Assembly: GCF_001578105.1 (NCBI RefSeq)
Contig: NZ_CP014275.1
Coordinates: 186,001-250,000 of the forward strand
Direction: 5' to 3'
From: Martelella sp. AD-3
GTDB lineage: Bacteria; Pseudomonadota; Alphaproteobacteria; Rhizobiales; Rhizobiaceae
Length of the DNA stretch: 64,000 bases
The notes under the pieces were generated by a model that saw only the letters and a program-made list of their open reading frames with translations, made no database searches and was not told the DNA's origin. Shown piece by piece: positions 1 to 10,457 of this stretch (within the stretch, counting starts at the first letter, position 1; each line of letters begins with the position of its first letter). The translations under genes and the position numbers were made by a program.

Positions 1-1377
1 CTCAAGGGCGGCCGCTGCAACTCCGACGCGATCGACAATTCCGCCGGCGTCAACTGCTCCGACGTCGAGGTCAATATCAAGATCGCGCTCGCCTCTGCCA
101 TGCGCGCGGGCCGCCTGACGCGCGCGGACCGCGACGTGCTGCTCGCCGAGATGACCGAGGCCGTCGCCGGCATCGTGCTGGAAAACAACTACTTGCAAAC
201 GCTTGCCATCTCGCTCAGCAATGAGGCTGGTCTTGCCAGCATGCTGTCCCTGTCGCGGATGATGGAGGTTCTGGAAAAGGACGGACATCTCGACCGCACG
301 GTTGAAACGCTCCCGGATGACGAGGCGCTGCGTTCGCGCCGCCAGTCCGACCGCGGACTGACCCGCGCGGAAATCGGCGTGCTGCTCTCCTACGGCAAGA
401 TCGTTCTGTTCGACCAGTTGCTGGAAAGCGACCTGCCGGACGACCCCTATATGGAGCCGCTGCTCTACGGCTATTTTCCCGAGCGCATGCGCGAGACCTT
501 TGCCGAGGATATCGGCGGGCATCGCCTCAGGCGCGAGATCATCGCCACGCGGCTCGCCAATGACGTGATCAATCGCGGCGGGCCGGAATTCGTCATCAAT
601 GCCTGCGACATGACGGCGGCGACGCCGGCAGAGGTGGTCAAGGCGGCGATCATTGCCCGCGACGGCTTCGGCATGGAGAACCTCTGGCACGCCGTGCACG
701 CGCTTGACGGGTCGATCGACGGCCGGACGCAGAATGCAATCTACACGCAGCTTCGCTACCTCTTCAGCATTCTGACCCACCTGCTGATCCGCAACGGGCT
801 TGCCGAGGGCGATATCGCAAATGCAGTCGCGCGGCTCAAAGGCGCCTTCGGCACGTTCGAGGCGGGGATTGCCGATCTTCTGCCCGATGCGAGAGCCGAG
901 TGGCTTGCCGGGCAGGAGGAGGGGTGGCGCAAGGCCGGCGTGCCGGACGATCTCGCCGCAAGCCTCGCCCGTCACCTCGCCATGATGTTCGTGCCGGAGG
1001 CCCTGCAGATCGCAAGACGCAGCGGCCATAGCCTGGAACGGGCGGCCGACGCCTATTTCAGCGTCACCAAGCTCTTCCATGTGTCGCCGCTCCTGAGCGT
1101 CGCCGCGCGGATGAAGCCGAGCGATTTCTACGATTCGCTCGCGCTCGCCCGCTCCATGGACCAGATTTCGGCCAGCCGGCGCGATCTCGCCGCCAACGCG
1201 CTTCTCGGCCATGGGGAGGCGGAGAACGCCGTCGTCGCCTGGCGCGAGGCGCATGCCGCGCGGGTTCAGCAGATTGCCGAGCAGCTCGAACGGCTTGCCC
1301 GCTCGGGCGACCCGTCGATTGCCAAGACCACGGTCGCCGCCGGCCTCCTGAACGACCTGGCCCGCGATCTGGGTTGA
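1..1377 (+). CDS. NAD-specific glutamate dehydrogenase, large type (C-terminal part)
   Basis: This is the 3' end of a gene entering from the left edge; the frame is open from base 1, so about 458 C-terminal residues are seen. Oxidative deamination of glutamate to 2-oxoglutarate with NAD is the family reaction. The recognisable signature lies at the edge: the segment reading DAIDNSAGVNCSDVEVNIK is typical of the roughly 1,600-residue bacterial NAD-GDH (about 180 kDa). The rest is the long helical C-terminal region of this family, which lacks the Rossmann core. The ATG at base 100 is internal, not a start. The gene ends 69 bp before the MFS gene on the same strand. Confidence 0.93.
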   Translation, partial: LKGGRCNSDAIDNSAGVNCSDVEVNIKIALASAMRAGRLTRADRDVLLAEMTEAVAGIVLENNYLQTLAISLSNEAGLASMLSLSRMMEVLEKDGHLDRTVETLPDDEALRSRRQSDRGLTRAEIGVLLSYGKIVLFDQLLESDLPDDPYMEPLLYGYFPERMRETFAEDIGGHRLRREIIATRLANDVINRGGPEFVINACDMTAATPAEVVKAAIIARDGFGMENLWHAVHALDGSIDGRTQNAIYTQLRYLFSILTHLLIRNGLAEGDIANAVARLKGAFGTFEAGIADLLPDARAEWLAGQEEGWRKAGVPDDLAASLARHLAMMFVPEALQIARRSGHSLERAADAYFSVTKLFHVSPLLSVAARMKPSDFYDSLALARSMDQISASRRDLAANALLGHGEAENAVVAWREAHAARVQQIAEQLERLARSGDPSIAKTTVAAGLLNDLARDLG

Positions 1378-1446
1378 TGCCGGTCAGGGTTTGACAAAGC
1401 GGCCAGAAGCGGCAATCTCGATCCTGTTCACACGGGATGGATCGCA

Positions 1447-2844
1447 TTGTCGCTTCTTGAGGAAAATGTCACGGCATCGGCCGGACGCGCTTCGGCGCCG
1501 CGTTCCGGCGTTGTCGGCTGGATGTTGTTCGACTGGGCGGCGCAGCCTTTCTTCACGGTCATCATCACCTTCATCTTCGGTCCCTATTTCGTATCCGAGC
1601 TCGGAAGCAATCCCGTTGCCGGGCAGACGGCATGGGCGCATGCGGCGACGATTGCCGGGCTCGTTGTCGCCGTCGGCGCGCCATTTGCCGGCGCGCTTTC
1701 GGATTCGGCCGGGCGCAACAAGCGTTTCATCGGAACGATGGCCGTCGTCCAGGCCGGAAGCCTCGCCCTTTTGTGGTTTGCCGCGCCCGGAACCGGCTAT
1801 GTCTGGCCGGCGGCGCTGATCATCGCGGCGACCGTGATGGCCGAGCTCTCGGTGGTCTTCAACGATGCCATGCTGCCGCATCTGGTCCGGCCCGCGCGCA
1901 TGAACCGCGTCTCCAACGAGGCCTGGGGGCTTGGCTATCTCGGCGGCATGATCTTCCTCATCGCCGTCGTGCTGTTTCTCTCCGCCGACCCCGAGACCGG
2001 GTTGACCATGCTCGGCCTGACGCCGCTTTTCGGGCTTGATCCGGAGACCGGGGCGGCGGCACGGTTGACAGGTCCGCTGGCAGCCTGTTGGTACTTCGCG
2101 TTCCTCGTGCCGTTCTTCATCTTCACGCCCGATCGCCCGCCGCTGAAGCCTGCCGGGCGCGCCATCGCCGACGGGTTCAAAGACCTGAGGGCCACCCTCG
2201 CGGCGCTCAAGGGTCGGCCGGCGCTGATCCGCTTTCTCGTCGCTCGCATGCTCTATATGGACGGCGTCAACGGCATCCTCATCCTCGGCGGCGCGTTTGC
2301 GGCGGGCATGTTCGGCTGGAAGACCATGGAGATCGGTATTTTCGGCATCATCCTGAATGTCGCGGCGATCTTCGGCTGTTTTCTCGCCGCGCGTTTCGGG
2401 CGCGGCGCCTCAGCGGGCGGGGTTGTGCTCGTGGCGCTCCTGATGCTGGTCACGGCGACGCTCGGCATCGTATCGACCACGAAGGAGGCGACCCTTTTTG
2501 GTTTGCTGCGTCTCGGGCCCGTTTCCGGGGACGGCCTTTTCGCCGCCGGAGCGGAAAAGGCGTTTCTTGGCTACGGCGTTTTGATCGGCCTTGCCTTCGG
2601 GCCGGTGCAGGCGGGCTCGCGGGCCTTTCTGGCAACGCGCATCGCGCCGGAAGAGGCGGGACGTTTCTTCGGCCTGTTCTCGCTGACCGGCCGGATGACG
2701 AGCTTTTTGGCCACCGGCGCCTTTGCCATTCTGACGGGCTGGACCGGCTCGCCGAATATCGGCATGGCGAGCCTGCTCGTCTTTCTCGTCGCAGGGCTCG
2801 TTCTGTTCGTGCCGGCGATGGGGCGCGGCGAAAGGCGGCAGTAA
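1447..2844 (+). CDS. MFS transporter, UMF1/Atg22-like family
   Basis: A 465-residue membrane protein with about 12 hydrophobic segments. The N-terminal motif WMLFDWAAQPFFTVI resembles the LYDWANSAF-type opening of the UMF1 (Atg22-like) major facilitator subfamily, and a cytoplasmic loop carries SDSAGRNKRF, an MFS loop 2-3 type signature. The substrate cannot be told from sequence. The start is a TTG; no in-frame ATG precedes the conserved first membrane segment. The gene is convergent with purH (20 bp between the stops) and follows the GDH gene closely, so read-through from GDH is possible. Confidence 0.8.
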   Translation: MSLLEENVTASAGRASAPRSGVVGWMLFDWAAQPFFTVIITFIFGPYFVSELGSNPVAGQTAWAHAATIAGLVVAVGAPFAGALSDSAGRNKRFIGTMAVVQAGSLALLWFAAPGTGYVWPAALIIAATVMAELSVVFNDAMLPHLVRPARMNRVSNEAWGLGYLGGMIFLIAVVLFLSADPETGLTMLGLTPLFGLDPETGAAARLTGPLAACWYFAFLVPFFIFTPDRPPLKPAGRAIADGFKDLRATLAALKGRPALIRFLVARMLYMDGVNGILILGGAFAAGMFGWKTMEIGIFGIILNVAAIFGCFLAARFGRGASAGGVVLVALLMLVTATLGIVSTTKEATLFGLLRLGPVSGDGLFAAGAEKAFLGYGVLIGLAFGPVQAGSRAFLATRIAPEEAGRFFGLFSLTGRMTSFLATGAFAILTGWTGSPNIGMASLLVFLVAGLVLFVPAMGRGERRQ

Positions 2845-2864
2845 AGCCTGCCGCCCGTCAGTTG

Positions 2865-4481
2865 TCAGTGGCGGAAGGTGCGGGTGCCGGTGAAGACCAT
2901 GGCCACGCCATTGGCATTGGCCGCGTCGATCACCTCCTGGTCGCGGATCGAGCCGCCGGGCTGGATCACGGCGGTGGCGCCGGCGGCAACAGCGGACAGG
3001 AGACCGTCGGCAAAGGGGAAGAAGGCTTCCGAGGCAACGGCGGAGCCGCGCGTCATCGGCTCCGGCCAGCCGGCCGCCTTCGCCGCGTCCTCGGCCTTCA
3101 GCGCGGCGATGCGGGCCGAGTCGATGCGGCTCATCTGGCCGGCGCCGATGCCCGCCGTCTGGCCGTCCTTGACGTAGACGATGGCGTTCGACTTCACATG
3201 CTTGGCAATGGCGAAGGCCATTTTCAGGTCTTCAAGCTCCCGCTCGTTCGGCGCGCGTTCCGTGACCACTTTCAGTTCGATCTCGTCGATCATGGCGGTG
3301 TCGCGCCCCTGCACAAGGAAGCCGCCTGCAACCGTCTTGAAATTGAGGCCCTTTGCGCGCGGATCGGGCAGGCCGCCGGTGGTGAGCAGACGCAGGTTTT
3401 TCTTCGCAGCGATGATCGCCTTGGCTTCCTCGTCAGCGTCAGGCGCGATGATGACCTCGGTGAAGAGCTTGACGATTTCGCTCGCCGTCGATCCGTCCAG
3501 CGCCTGGTTCAGTGCCACGATGCCGCCGAAGGCCGACTGGTTGTCGCAGGCGAGCGCGCGGCGATAGGCTTCCAGAAGCGTTTCCGCGCGGGCGACGCCG
3601 CAGGGATTGGCGTGCTTGATGATGGCGCAGGCCGGCGAAATCTCCGGCGAGAATTCCGCGACCAGCTCGAAGGCGGCGTCGGTATCGTTGATATTGTTGT
3701 AGGACAGCTGCTTGCCCTGGTGCTGCACGGCATTGGCGACGCCCGGCCGCTTGTCGCCGGTGACATAGAAGGCGGCGGCCTGGTGCGGGTTCTCGCCATA
3801 GCGCATTTCCTGGCGCAGCGTGCCGCCGAGCGTCAGGTGACGCGGGTTCTCGATGGCCAGCGCCTCGGCAAACCAGGCGGCGATCGCCGCGTCATAGGCG
3901 GCCGTGCGGGCATAGGCGCGCGCTGCCAGCTGCTGGCGCAGCGCATAGGGCAGGGTGCCGTTTCCGGCCTCGAGCGCCGCTGTGATCGCGCCATAGTCGT
4001 CCGGATCGGTGGCAACGGCAACATAGGCGTGGTTCTTGGCTGCGGCGCGGATCATCGCCGGGCCGCCGATATCGATGTTCTCGACCGTGGTCGGATAGTC
4101 GCCGCCGGCAGCGCGCACCTCCTCGAAGGGGTAGAGGTTGATGACGGCGAGATCGATGCCGTCAATGCCGTGCGCGCGCATGGCCGCCTGGTGTTCCTCG
4201 TCGTCGCGAATGGCGAGCAGCCCGCCGTGAACCTTGGGATGCAGCGTCTTCACCCGTCCGTCCATGATCTCGGGGAACCCGGTGATGGCCGACACGTCGG
4301 TGACCTGAAGCCCGGCCTCGGCCAGCGCCTTGTGGGTGCCGCCGGTGGAGAGCAGGCGCACGCCGCGGGCGACAAGAGCGCCGGCGAATTCGACAATGCC
4401 CCGCTTGTCGGAGACGGAGAGGAGCGCGGTTCTGATTTCGACGAGATCGGGAGCGGGAATTTTCTTCGAGGCGACGGCCAT
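2865..4481 (-). CDS. purH: Bifunctional AICAR formyltransferase/IMP cyclohydrolase
   Basis: PurH carries out the last two steps of de novo IMP synthesis: formylation of AICAR with 10-formyl-tetrahydrofolate, then ring closure. The 538-residue length is normal. The N-terminal MGS-like cyclohydrolase domain contains [20 protein letters not shown] and [14 protein letters not shown]. The C-terminal transformylase domain contains the [13 protein letters not shown] and [10 protein letters not shown] signatures. I start it at MAVASKKIP (4481); the longer open frame adds an unconserved Arg-rich stretch. Upstream on the same strand lie the heparinase-like gene and rsmB, an order I recall from other Rhizobiales. 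Confidence 0.96.
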   Translation of the reverse strand: MAVASKKIPAPDLVEIRTALLSVSDKRGIVEFAGALVARGVRLLSTGGTHKALAEAGLQVTDVSAITGFPEIMDGRVKTLHPKVHGGLLAIRDDEEHQAAMRAHGIDGIDLAVINLYPFEEVRAAGGDYPTTVENIDIGGPAMIRAAAKNHAYVAVATDPDDYGAITAALEAGNGTLPYALRQQLAARAYARTAAYDAAIAAWFAEALAIENPRHLTLGGTLRQEMRYGENPHQAAAFYVTGDKRPGVANAVQHQGKQLSYNNINDTDAAFELVAEFSPEISPACAIIKHANPCGVARAETLLEAYRRALACDNQSAFGGIVALNQALDGSTASEIVKLFTEVIIAPDADEEAKAIIAAKKNLRLLTTGGLPDPRAKGLNFKTVAGGFLVQGRDTAMIDEIELKVVTERAPNERELEDLKMAFAIAKHVKSNAIVYVKDGQTAGIGAGQMSRIDSARIAALKAEDAAKAAGWPEPMTRGSAVASEAFFPFADGLLSAVAAGATAVIQPGGSIRDQEVIDAANANGVAMVFTGTRTFRH

Positions 4482-4608
4482 GACAAGGTCCTTCAGAAGG
4501 CGCCTCCAGCGGGCGGGAAACCGCGGCTGCAAGCGCAGGGCAACAACTGATCTGCAAGGTTGGTTGCGGATGGCCCGCTCTAGCACGCCTTCGGAAAATG
4601 TGAAACCG

Positions 4609-6300
4609 TCAGCCGAGCCGGCTGAGGCGCCAGCGGATACCGGGTCGTTCGCCGATCGTCCAGGCGATCACGATCTGGCGCGCGGCGGTTTTTCCCGCAC
4701 TTGCGGCGAAAAACACGCCGTCCTCCAGAACCGGCGCGCAGCCGGGCGCCGAAAACAGCCAGCTTTCATTGTCGGGCGCGGTCATGAAGATCGTGTCTTC
4801 GTCTTCCTGCATCGTCCAGATCGCGGGATGAAGATGGAAGCGGGCGACGGCGACGGTCTCGTCGTTCTCCGCCGGCACGCCGCCGTCCTTCAGGCGAAAG
4901 CCGTCCGTGCCGGTGATCTCGGCGCCGTCCGGCGAAAGCGTCAGCGTGCGTTCCAGCAACAGGCCGAAGCGCGCGAGATAGCCGTCATGGCGCATGGCCA
5001 GGCGGTCATGGCCGTTTTCGTCCATATCGCGCTCGTGCGTCACCTTCGTGATGCCGCCGGTGACAACGGGGCCGAGGAAGGAGGAGCGTGAGAAGCGCAT
5101 CGCCGAGTGATCGTTGACGGTGACGGCGGAATGGGCGGCGGTCGTGCGCGCCATGCGGATCGTCTCCGCGTCGGCCTCAAGCGGCACGCCGGTATTGACG
5201 ATGAACCGGTTCTGCCCGGCCGACATCTCGAACGATAGCGCTCCCGCATGGGCGGTTTTTGACAGATGGACGGAAAGCGGTCTGCCGGTGTCGGCGATCA
5301 GCGTCGTCCGGCCTGCCTGCAACCGGTCGAAGCCCGAATGCGGCAAGGCCCGGAACACCGAGCCGCCGGTCTCGTCATAGCGCAGAAGCGCGGAAAGCGC
5401 CGTGCCCGGCACCAGGCCCGTGCCGTTGAAAAGCGCAAGGTCGCCGTCGCGGTGGCGGAAGAAATTGAGCGCCGCGTAGCCGCGGTCGATGCTTGCGACC
5501 AGCCGTTTCGGCAGGGTCTGATCGAGATTGATATAGGTCTGGCGCAACGGCAGGAGGCGGAGCAGCAGGCTGACCAGCGCATCGGGGCTGCGGGAGATGT
5601 GCCCGCCATCGGGCAGGATCTGCCTTTCCAGCTCGGCATCGAGCCTTCGGGCGGCCTCGCGCTTGCGGTGGTCCGACAGGTCAAGGCTGATGGCTGCCAT
5701 GGCAAGGGCGATCGCGGTCTGAAGGCGCACCGCGTCGTGCGGCAGCGCCGCGTAGCGGCCCCTGAGGATGCGCTCGTGACGCGCGATCTGGTCGACGAAG
5801 CGGCGATAGAAACCGGTGTCCGCGCCCTTGAGGATCACGGTCGAGTGGCAGAGCCAGGCGTTCAGCCGCCGCACCGCGATCTCGGTCTGCCAGCCTGTGC
5901 CCCTTGCCGCGCGGTGGCGGCGCATAAAGCTCAGGACGGCAGCGCGCGCGAAGATGTTGGCGTCCTCGCCGCGCTGTGCACGCAGGTGCCTCAGCCAGGA
6001 AAAGCCGGCAAGTTCCCGTTCGAAGGCAAGGCTCGGCATCTCGAACGAAAATAGCGGGCGGCCGTTGGTCTCGAGCACCGCGCCGGCGAGCGCGAAACGA
6101 CCCTCCAGCAGGTCTTCGCCCTCAAGCGGGTCGGCGATCCTGAGATCGGTCGGGGCGACGAGAAGCCTGGCCGGACGACGCCCGGACAGGAAACGCGGCA
6201 GCGGCGGTCGCGCCGAGAGCAGCAGGCGACAGGCGCGCGCAAACGATTCCCGACAGTAGAGGGAGGCCGAACGCCAGATTTCCGGAACCGGAAGGCTCAA
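4609..6300 (-). CDS. Heparinase II/III family protein
   Basis: A 563-residue protein of the family that joins an N-terminal alpha/alpha toroid to a C-terminal beta-sandwich (heparinase II/III-like). The N-terminal part holds [17 protein letters not shown] and [13 protein letters not shown], typical of rhizobial members; the C-terminal part holds FNGTG, DTG, and [14 protein letters not shown] followed by beta-rich sequence. No convincing signal peptide is visible, although the family is usually described as polysaccharide lyase. The real substrate is unknown, and a role in envelope glycan metabolism is only inference. It lies between rsmB and purH, all on the minus strand. Confidence 0.82.
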   Translation of the reverse strand: MSLPVPEIWRSASLYCRESFARACRLLLSARPPLPRFLSGRRPARLLVAPTDLRIADPLEGEDLLEGRFALAGAVLETNGRPLFSFEMPSLAFERELAGFSWLRHLRAQRGEDANIFARAAVLSFMRRHRAARGTGWQTEIAVRRLNAWLCHSTVILKGADTGFYRRFVDQIARHERILRGRYAALPHDAVRLQTAIALAMAAISLDLSDHRKREAARRLDAELERQILPDGGHISRSPDALVSLLLRLLPLRQTYINLDQTLPKRLVASIDRGYAALNFFRHRDGDLALFNGTGLVPGTALSALLRYDETGGSVFRALPHSGFDRLQAGRTTLIADTGRPLSVHLSKTAHAGALSFEMSAGQNRFIVNTGVPLEADAETIRMARTTAAHSAVTVNDHSAMRFSRSSFLGPVVTGGITKVTHERDMDENGHDRLAMRHDGYLARFGLLLERTLTLSPDGAEITGTDGFRLKDGGVPAENDETVAVARFHLHPAIWTMQEDEDTIFMTAPDNESWLFSAPGCAPVLEDGVFFAASAGKTAARQIVIAWTIGERPGIRWRLSRLG

Positions 6301-6468
6301 AGGTGCACCCTGCCCGTTGTTTTGACCCGCGTTGATGCATTTCCGGCCAAACTTCCGGTCTAGCCGGATAGGCTGAATGCTTTGTTAACGCGTGAAGACA
6401 TTGTTTTTATTAGAAGCCGGAATGCACGATTACGGCGTCTAGTTCAAGAACCTGGCATGAAATAGGTG

Positions 6469-7845
6469 TCAGCGCTTCCGGATTGCCGCGGCGTAGAAGC
6501 CGTCGAGGCCGGTGATGCCGCCGATGCTGTCGGCGGGCGTGGTGCGGATGGCGCCCTCGCGGTCAAGCAGATGGGCAAGCGGGCCGATGGTCGCCGGCGC
6601 GAAATCCGTCCGCTCGACATCGTGCCGCTCGGCGAGGAGCCGTGCGACATTCTCCTCGCCCTCCAGAGGGTCGAGCGAACAGTTGGAGAAGATCACGATG
6701 CCGCCGGGGCGAACCATGGAGAGCGCCCGCGCGAGCATGGCATATTGCACCTCCGCCAGCTTCCCGATGTCTGAAAAATCCTTGGTCCACAAGACGTCCG
6801 GATGCCGCCGCACCGTGCCCGTGGAGGAACAGGGTGCATCGACGAGAGCGGCGTCGAAAAGCGTCTCGGGCGTATATTCCATCATGTCGGCGCAGACGGT
6901 TTCGGCCGTAAGCTGCAGCCGCGCGAGGTTCTGCTCAAGCCGTTTCAGCCGGCTTTTCGAGCGTTCCAGCGCCGTGACCTCGGCGCCCTGGCAAATGAGT
7001 TGCGCCGTCTTGCCGCCGGGCGCGGCGCAAAGATCGACCACGCGCTGTCCCGAAAGATCGCCGAAAAGCCGGGCGGGAATGGCGGCGGCGGCATCCTGCA
7101 CCCACCATTCGCCGTCATCGAAGCCATCCATCGCCGTCACCGCGCCGGACGGCTTGTCGAGCCTGACGGTGCCGGTGGCGAGCACCGTGCCGCCAAGTTT
7201 TTCGGCCCAGCCTTCCGGGTTCGATTTTACCGAAAGATCGATGCTCGGAGGGGTAAGCTGCGCACGGCCGATGGCGAAGGCCTTTTCCGCGCCGTAGACG
7301 GCGACCAGCCGTTCGCGGAACCAGTCGGGGATCGGCGAGACGGCTTCGAGTTCAGCGAGCGTCTTGTCCTTGCGGCGCGAAAGCCGTCTCAGCACCGCGT
7401 TGACGAGGCCGGCGAAGCGCCTGTTGCGCGGGTCGGCATTGGCCTGTTCCACGGCGATATCGACGGCGGAATGGTCGGGGATATCGAGATAGAGGATCTG
7501 TGCCGCAGCTATCGTCAGAACGTGCGCCAGCGCGCGTGCGCCCGAAGGCAGCGGCCGTTCGAGCAGGCGGGTGATCGCGGCATCGAGCATCGGCTTGTGG
7601 CGCAGCGACGTCAGCACCAGTGCCCGGCAGAGCGACTGGTCGGCGGAAGAAAGGCTGCGATAGGCGCCGTTGCCGTGCTCATTGTCGAGCATGCCGTCCA
7701 GCGGCGTTTTCCGGTCGACAACGGCGGCGAGGATTTTCGAGGCTGCCGCCCGCGGGGCGTAGCCCGGCTTGTTTTCCGGCGCGGGGGAGGCGGCGTCTTT
7801 CGGACGGGCCGTGTTCCGGCCCGGCCGTTTCATGTCATCATTCAA
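6469..7845 (-). CDS. rsmB: 16S rRNA (cytosine-967-C5)-methyltransferase
   Basis: The protein has an N-terminal NusB-like RNA-binding domain followed by a SAM-dependent methyltransferase of the NOL1/NOP2/Sun family. Visible motifs are the SAM loop [13 protein letters not shown], motif [17 protein letters not shown] with the conserved Cys, and motif [15 protein letters not shown] with the second, catalytic Cys. It is 458 residues from a TTG start (7845) that overlaps the htpX stop and has an AAGG about nine bases upstream. An ATG four codons in (7833) is the alternative. The overlap implies co-transcription with htpX. Confidence 0.92.
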   Translation of the reverse strand: MNDDMKRPGRNTARPKDAASPAPENKPGYAPRAAASKILAAVVDRKTPLDGMLDNEHGNGAYRSLSSADQSLCRALVLTSLRHKPMLDAAITRLLERPLPSGARALAHVLTIAAAQILYLDIPDHSAVDIAVEQANADPRNRRFAGLVNAVLRRLSRRKDKTLAELEAVSPIPDWFRERLVAVYGAEKAFAIGRAQLTPPSIDLSVKSNPEGWAEKLGGTVLATGTVRLDKPSGAVTAMDGFDDGEWWVQDAAAAIPARLFGDLSGQRVVDLCAAPGGKTAQLICQGAEVTALERSKSRLKRLEQNLARLQLTAETVCADMMEYTPETLFDAALVDAPCSSTGTVRRHPDVLWTKDFSDIGKLAEVQYAMLARALSMVRPGGIVIFSNCSLDPLEGEENVARLLAERHDVERTDFAPATIGPLAHLLDREGAIRTTPADSIGGITGLDGFYAAAIRKR

Positions 7846-8801
7846 TTCCAGGGACCTTTGATGGGCGGGTCGCCGCCGGTGTTGCGGCCGGTTTCGGGAA
7901 CCGAACGCGATCTGCGGGTCGCCTTAGCAGGCTCCGGGGCCGCCGTCGAGGTCCGGCCCATGCGGGCGGCCTGTTCGCGAAGCGCCGCTATGCGGTTTTC
8001 CGTGTTCGGGTGGGTGGAGAACAGATTGTCCATGTTCTGCCCCGAGAGCGGATTGATGATGAACATGTGCGCCGTTGCCGGATTGCGCTCGGCCCGCTCA
8101 TTGTGGATCACCTCGTTGCCGTGGGCGATCTTCTTCAGCGCCGAGGCGAGCCACAGCGGGTTGCCGCAGACCTCGCCGCCGCGCTTGTCGGCGGAATATT
8201 CGCGCGTCCGGCTGACGGCCATCTGCACCAGCGCCGCGGCCAGGGGCGCCACGATCATGGCGACCAGCACGCCGACAAAGCCGAAGGGGTTGTTGTTGTC
8301 GCGCGAACCGCCGAAGAAGAACGCAAAATTGCCGAGCATGGAGATCGCGCCGGCGAGCGTCGCCGTGATCGTCATGGTCAGCGTGTCGCGATGCTGCACA
8401 TGAGCGAGCTCATGGGCCATGACGCCCGCCAGTTCCTCGCGCGAGAGCATTTTGAGGATGCCGGTCGAGGCGGCAACGGCGGCGTTTTGCGGGTTGCGGC
8501 CCGTGGCGAAGGCATTGGGCTGCGGGTTGTCATAGAGATAGACCTTGGGCATGGGCAGGCCGGCGCGGTGGGCGAGTTCGCGCACGAGATTGTAATATTC
8601 CGGCGCGGTCGAAGCGTCGACTTCCCGCGCCCCATACATGCGCAGCACCATCTTGTCCGAATTCCAGTAGGAAAACATGTTCATGCCGGCCGCGATCATC
8701 AGCGCGATCATCATGCCGCCGCGGCCGCCGATCATGAAGCCGATCGCCATGAACAGCGCCGTCATGAAGGCGATCAGCATGGCAGTGCGAACGAGGTTCA
8801 T
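7842..8801 (-). CDS. htpX: Membrane metalloprotease HtpX
   Basis: HtpX is an inner-membrane M48 zinc protease involved in quality control of membrane proteins. The 319-residue sequence begins with two hydrophobic segments (about 5-25 and 28-45). It carries the zinc motif HELAH at residues 130-134 (within [14 protein letters not shown]), two further membrane segments around 145-200, and a downstream EYSADKRGG motif that supplies the third zinc ligand. The C-terminal 30 residues are polar and vary in the family. It precedes and overlaps rsmB and is divergent from the sdhAF4-like gene. Confidence 0.95.
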   Translation of the reverse strand: MNLVRTAMLIAFMTALFMAIGFMIGGRGGMMIALMIAAGMNMFSYWNSDKMVLRMYGAREVDASTAPEYYNLVRELAHRAGLPMPKVYLYDNPQPNAFATGRNPQNAAVAASTGILKMLSREELAGVMAHELAHVQHRDTLTMTITATLAGAISMLGNFAFFFGGSRDNNNPFGFVGVLVAMIVAPLAAALVQMAVSRTREYSADKRGGEVCGNPLWLASALKKIAHGNEVIHNERAERNPATAHMFIINPLSGQNMDNLFSTHPNTENRIAALREQAARMGRTSTAAPEPAKATRRSRSVPETGRNTGGDPPIKGPWN

Positions 8802-8943
8802 TTCTCTGTCTCCGGGAGCGAAGGGACCTTAAACTTTCCGCAAAGTCCGCTTATATGCAGGACAGGACAATAGATGGGGCGGAATTGACTGCATATCAAT
8901 ATTGCGCCGATTCCGTTTGCAGGCATGGCAGGAAGAATTCGAC

Positions 8944-9246
8944 ATGAACCATGACGACGAGACCGGCAGGACGCAGGCCAAAGGAGAAACCCGGAGCGAG
9001 GCAGCGCCCTCGGCGGCGGAACTGGCGGCGCTTACGGCAGGTTCGGAGTTGCCGGCTGTCGACCCGGAGGCCGAGCGACGCGCCAACCTGCCGGAGGCGG
9101 CGAAGCGCGCTCTTGCCGAAGCGGAGGAGCGTCGCCGCGCCGCCTCTGCCGAAGCGCGCCCTGCACGAGAACATGGCGGGCGCGGCGGCCTCGATCCGGC
9201 CCGCTACGGCGACTGGGAAATCAAGGGTCGCGCGATCGACTTCTGA
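8944..9246 (+). CDS. DUF1674 / succinate dehydrogenase assembly factor 4-like protein
   Basis: A 100-residue, mostly charged and probably disordered protein. Its last 20 residues (RGGLDPARYGDWEIKGRAID, then F) match the DUF1674 signature shared with eukaryotic SDHAF4, which binds flavinylated succinate dehydrogenase subunit A during assembly. I start it at MNHDDETG because a GGAAG ribosome site sits seven bases upstream; an in-frame ATG 14 codons earlier lacks one. It is divergent from htpX and is followed after 54 bp by a nuclease gene. The family assignment is firm; the role in complex II assembly is inferred from homologues. Confidence 0.82.
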   Translation: MNHDDETGRTQAKGETRSEAAPSAAELAALTAGSELPAVDPEAERRANLPEAAKRALAEAEERRRAASAEARPAREHGGRGGLDPARYGDWEIKGRAIDF

Positions 9247-9268
9247 GATAGGTGGTAATTCCTATTGA

Positions 9269-9288
9269 ATTCCTCTTCTTAGAGGAAT
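9269..9288 (+). promoter_or_regulatory. Small hairpin in the leader of the nuclease gene
   Basis: ATTCCTCT and AGAGGAAT form a perfect 8-bp stem around a TCTT loop. The right arm contains the only AGAGGA ribosome-site-like sequence before the ATG at 9301. Three AATTCCT copies (9257, 9268, 9290) surround it. Folding could occlude ribosome entry; this is inference. Confidence 0.35.
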
Positions 9289-9300
9289 AAATTCCTTTTT

Positions 9301-9759
9301 ATGAATCACTCTGTCTGCACATTCCTGACGGCGTTGTCTGTCGCCTGTCTGCTTGCGCCTGCCGCTGTCCGCGCCGAGGATATCTATGCCGGTCCGGTGC
9401 GCGCCGAGATCGTGCGCGTCATCGACGGGGACACGATCGTGGTCGAGGCACGACCATGGCCAGGGCAGATCGTGGAAACCTCGGTGCGGATCCGCGGCGT
9501 GGACACGCCGGAGCTCAGGTCGTCCTGCGAGGCCGAACGTCAGGCGGCATCAATCGCCAAGGATTATGTCATTTCGCTTCTTCGTGCAGGCGAGACCGTC
9601 CAGCTCAGGCGGATCGCCGGTGACAAGTATTTCGGTCGCGTGGTCGCCGATGTGGCTCTGCCGGATGATCGCGACCTTTCCAGCCTGCTTCTCGAGGGCG
9701 GTTTTGCCGTTTCCTACGATGGCGGACGCAAGCCGGACTTCCTCTGCCCCTCGTCCTGA
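9301..9759 (+). CDS. Secreted thermonuclease-like (SNase fold) protein
   Basis: A 152-residue protein with a signal peptide (residues 1-25, hydrophobic core then AVRAED). The staphylococcal-nuclease-like OB fold follows: VIDGDTIVVEA holds the calcium-binding Asp, VRIRGVDTPELR holds the first catalytic Arg and the Asp-Thr-Pro-Glu, and DKYFGRVVADV holds the second Arg. These match active TNase-family members. The C-terminus is short, ending soon after GGFAVSYDGG. The predicted location is the periplasm or outside, with a role in nucleic acid hydrolysis. A stem-loop overlaps its ribosome-binding region. Confidence 0.85.
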   Translation: MNHSVCTFLTALSVACLLAPAAVRAEDIYAGPVRAEIVRVIDGDTIVVEARPWPGQIVETSVRIRGVDTPELRSSCEAERQAASIAKDYVISLLRAGETVQLRRIAGDKYFGRVVADVALPDDRDLSSLLLEGGFAVSYDGGRKPDFLCPSS

Positions 9760-9808
9760 GACCGAAGCTGGCGTAGAACCGGGTTTTCAGATGCCTCCCG
9801 GAGTTCCC

Positions 9809-10444
9809 ATGACCCAATCCTTTGCCCCTGTCGTCACCGAGCAGAATCACGCCGTTTCGGTGTCAGGCTTTGCTGTCACGCTGCCGCTCGTGGCGATCAA
9901 GCCGGACCTTGCCATATCGCTGATGATGGTGATCGACCTTGGCGTCCGCTTCGGCGAGCATTGCGGCAAGAAGCTTGCGGCGCAACTGTCGCCGATGGAG
10001 CCCGATATCGTCGTCGGCGCGGCAACGCTCGGCATTCCGGTCGCCATCGAGGTGACCCGCGCGCTCGGGCTCGATCGCTATGTCATCCTGCAGAAATCGC
10101 CGAAGGTGCATCTGGGGTCCGCGCTTGAACAGAAGATCACATCGATCACCTCCAAGGGCGAGCAGCGCCTGCTTCTTGATGATCGCGCCGTACCGCTGCT
10201 CAAGGGCAAGCGGGTTGTGGTTGTCGATGATGTGGTCGCCTCCGGCTCGAGCCTGAAGGGTTCGGTCGAGCTGGTGCGCAAGGCCGGCGGAGACGTCGTC
10301 GGGCTCGGCGTGATCCTGACGGAGGCGCGGGCATGGGAGGAGGCGCTCGGACGTGACGCGGCGCTGGTGCGCGGCCTTGCCCATATTCCGCAATTCAAAC
10401 CGGGCGACAACGGCCGCTGGGTCGCACGGCCGGAGACGCTCTAA
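9809..10444 (+). CDS. Phosphoribosyltransferase, adenine PRTase-like
   Basis: A 211-residue type I phosphoribosyltransferase. The PRPP-binding signature VVVVDDVVASGSS lies at residues 136-148, and the upstream VGAATLGIPVAIEVTRALGL and YVILQKSPKVHLG resemble adenine PRTases. The exact base cannot be read from sequence, so hypoxanthine/xanthine or a regulatory PRTase-like role is also possible. The start at 9809 is chosen because GGAG lies five bases upstream; another in-frame ATG is at 9791. The gene is followed by a large palindrome and by a terminator that serves the opposing TRAP operon. Confidence 0.75.
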   Translation: MTQSFAPVVTEQNHAVSVSGFAVTLPLVAIKPDLAISLMMVIDLGVRFGEHCGKKLAAQLSPMEPDIVVGAATLGIPVAIEVTRALGLDRYVILQKSPKVHLGSALEQKITSITSKGEQRLLLDDRAVPLLKGKRVVVVDDVVASGSSLKGSVELVRKAGGDVVGLGVILTEARAWEEALGRDAALVRGLAHIPQFKPGDNGRWVARPETL

Positions 10445-10457
10445 CCTATGGAATCTA

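Noticed and set aside
1..1377. ATG at base 100 as the start of a 425-residue protein
   Set aside because: The reading frame continues upstream to base 1 with conserved NAD-GDH sequence, so the ATG is internal and the gene is cut by the window edge.
2088..4550. 820-codon open frame on the plus strand across the end of the MFS gene and purH
   Set aside because: It is antisense to purH, whose motifs are unmistakable; long empty frames opposite GC-rich genes are common, and the composition (Arg/Gly/Ala/His-rich) fits no fold.
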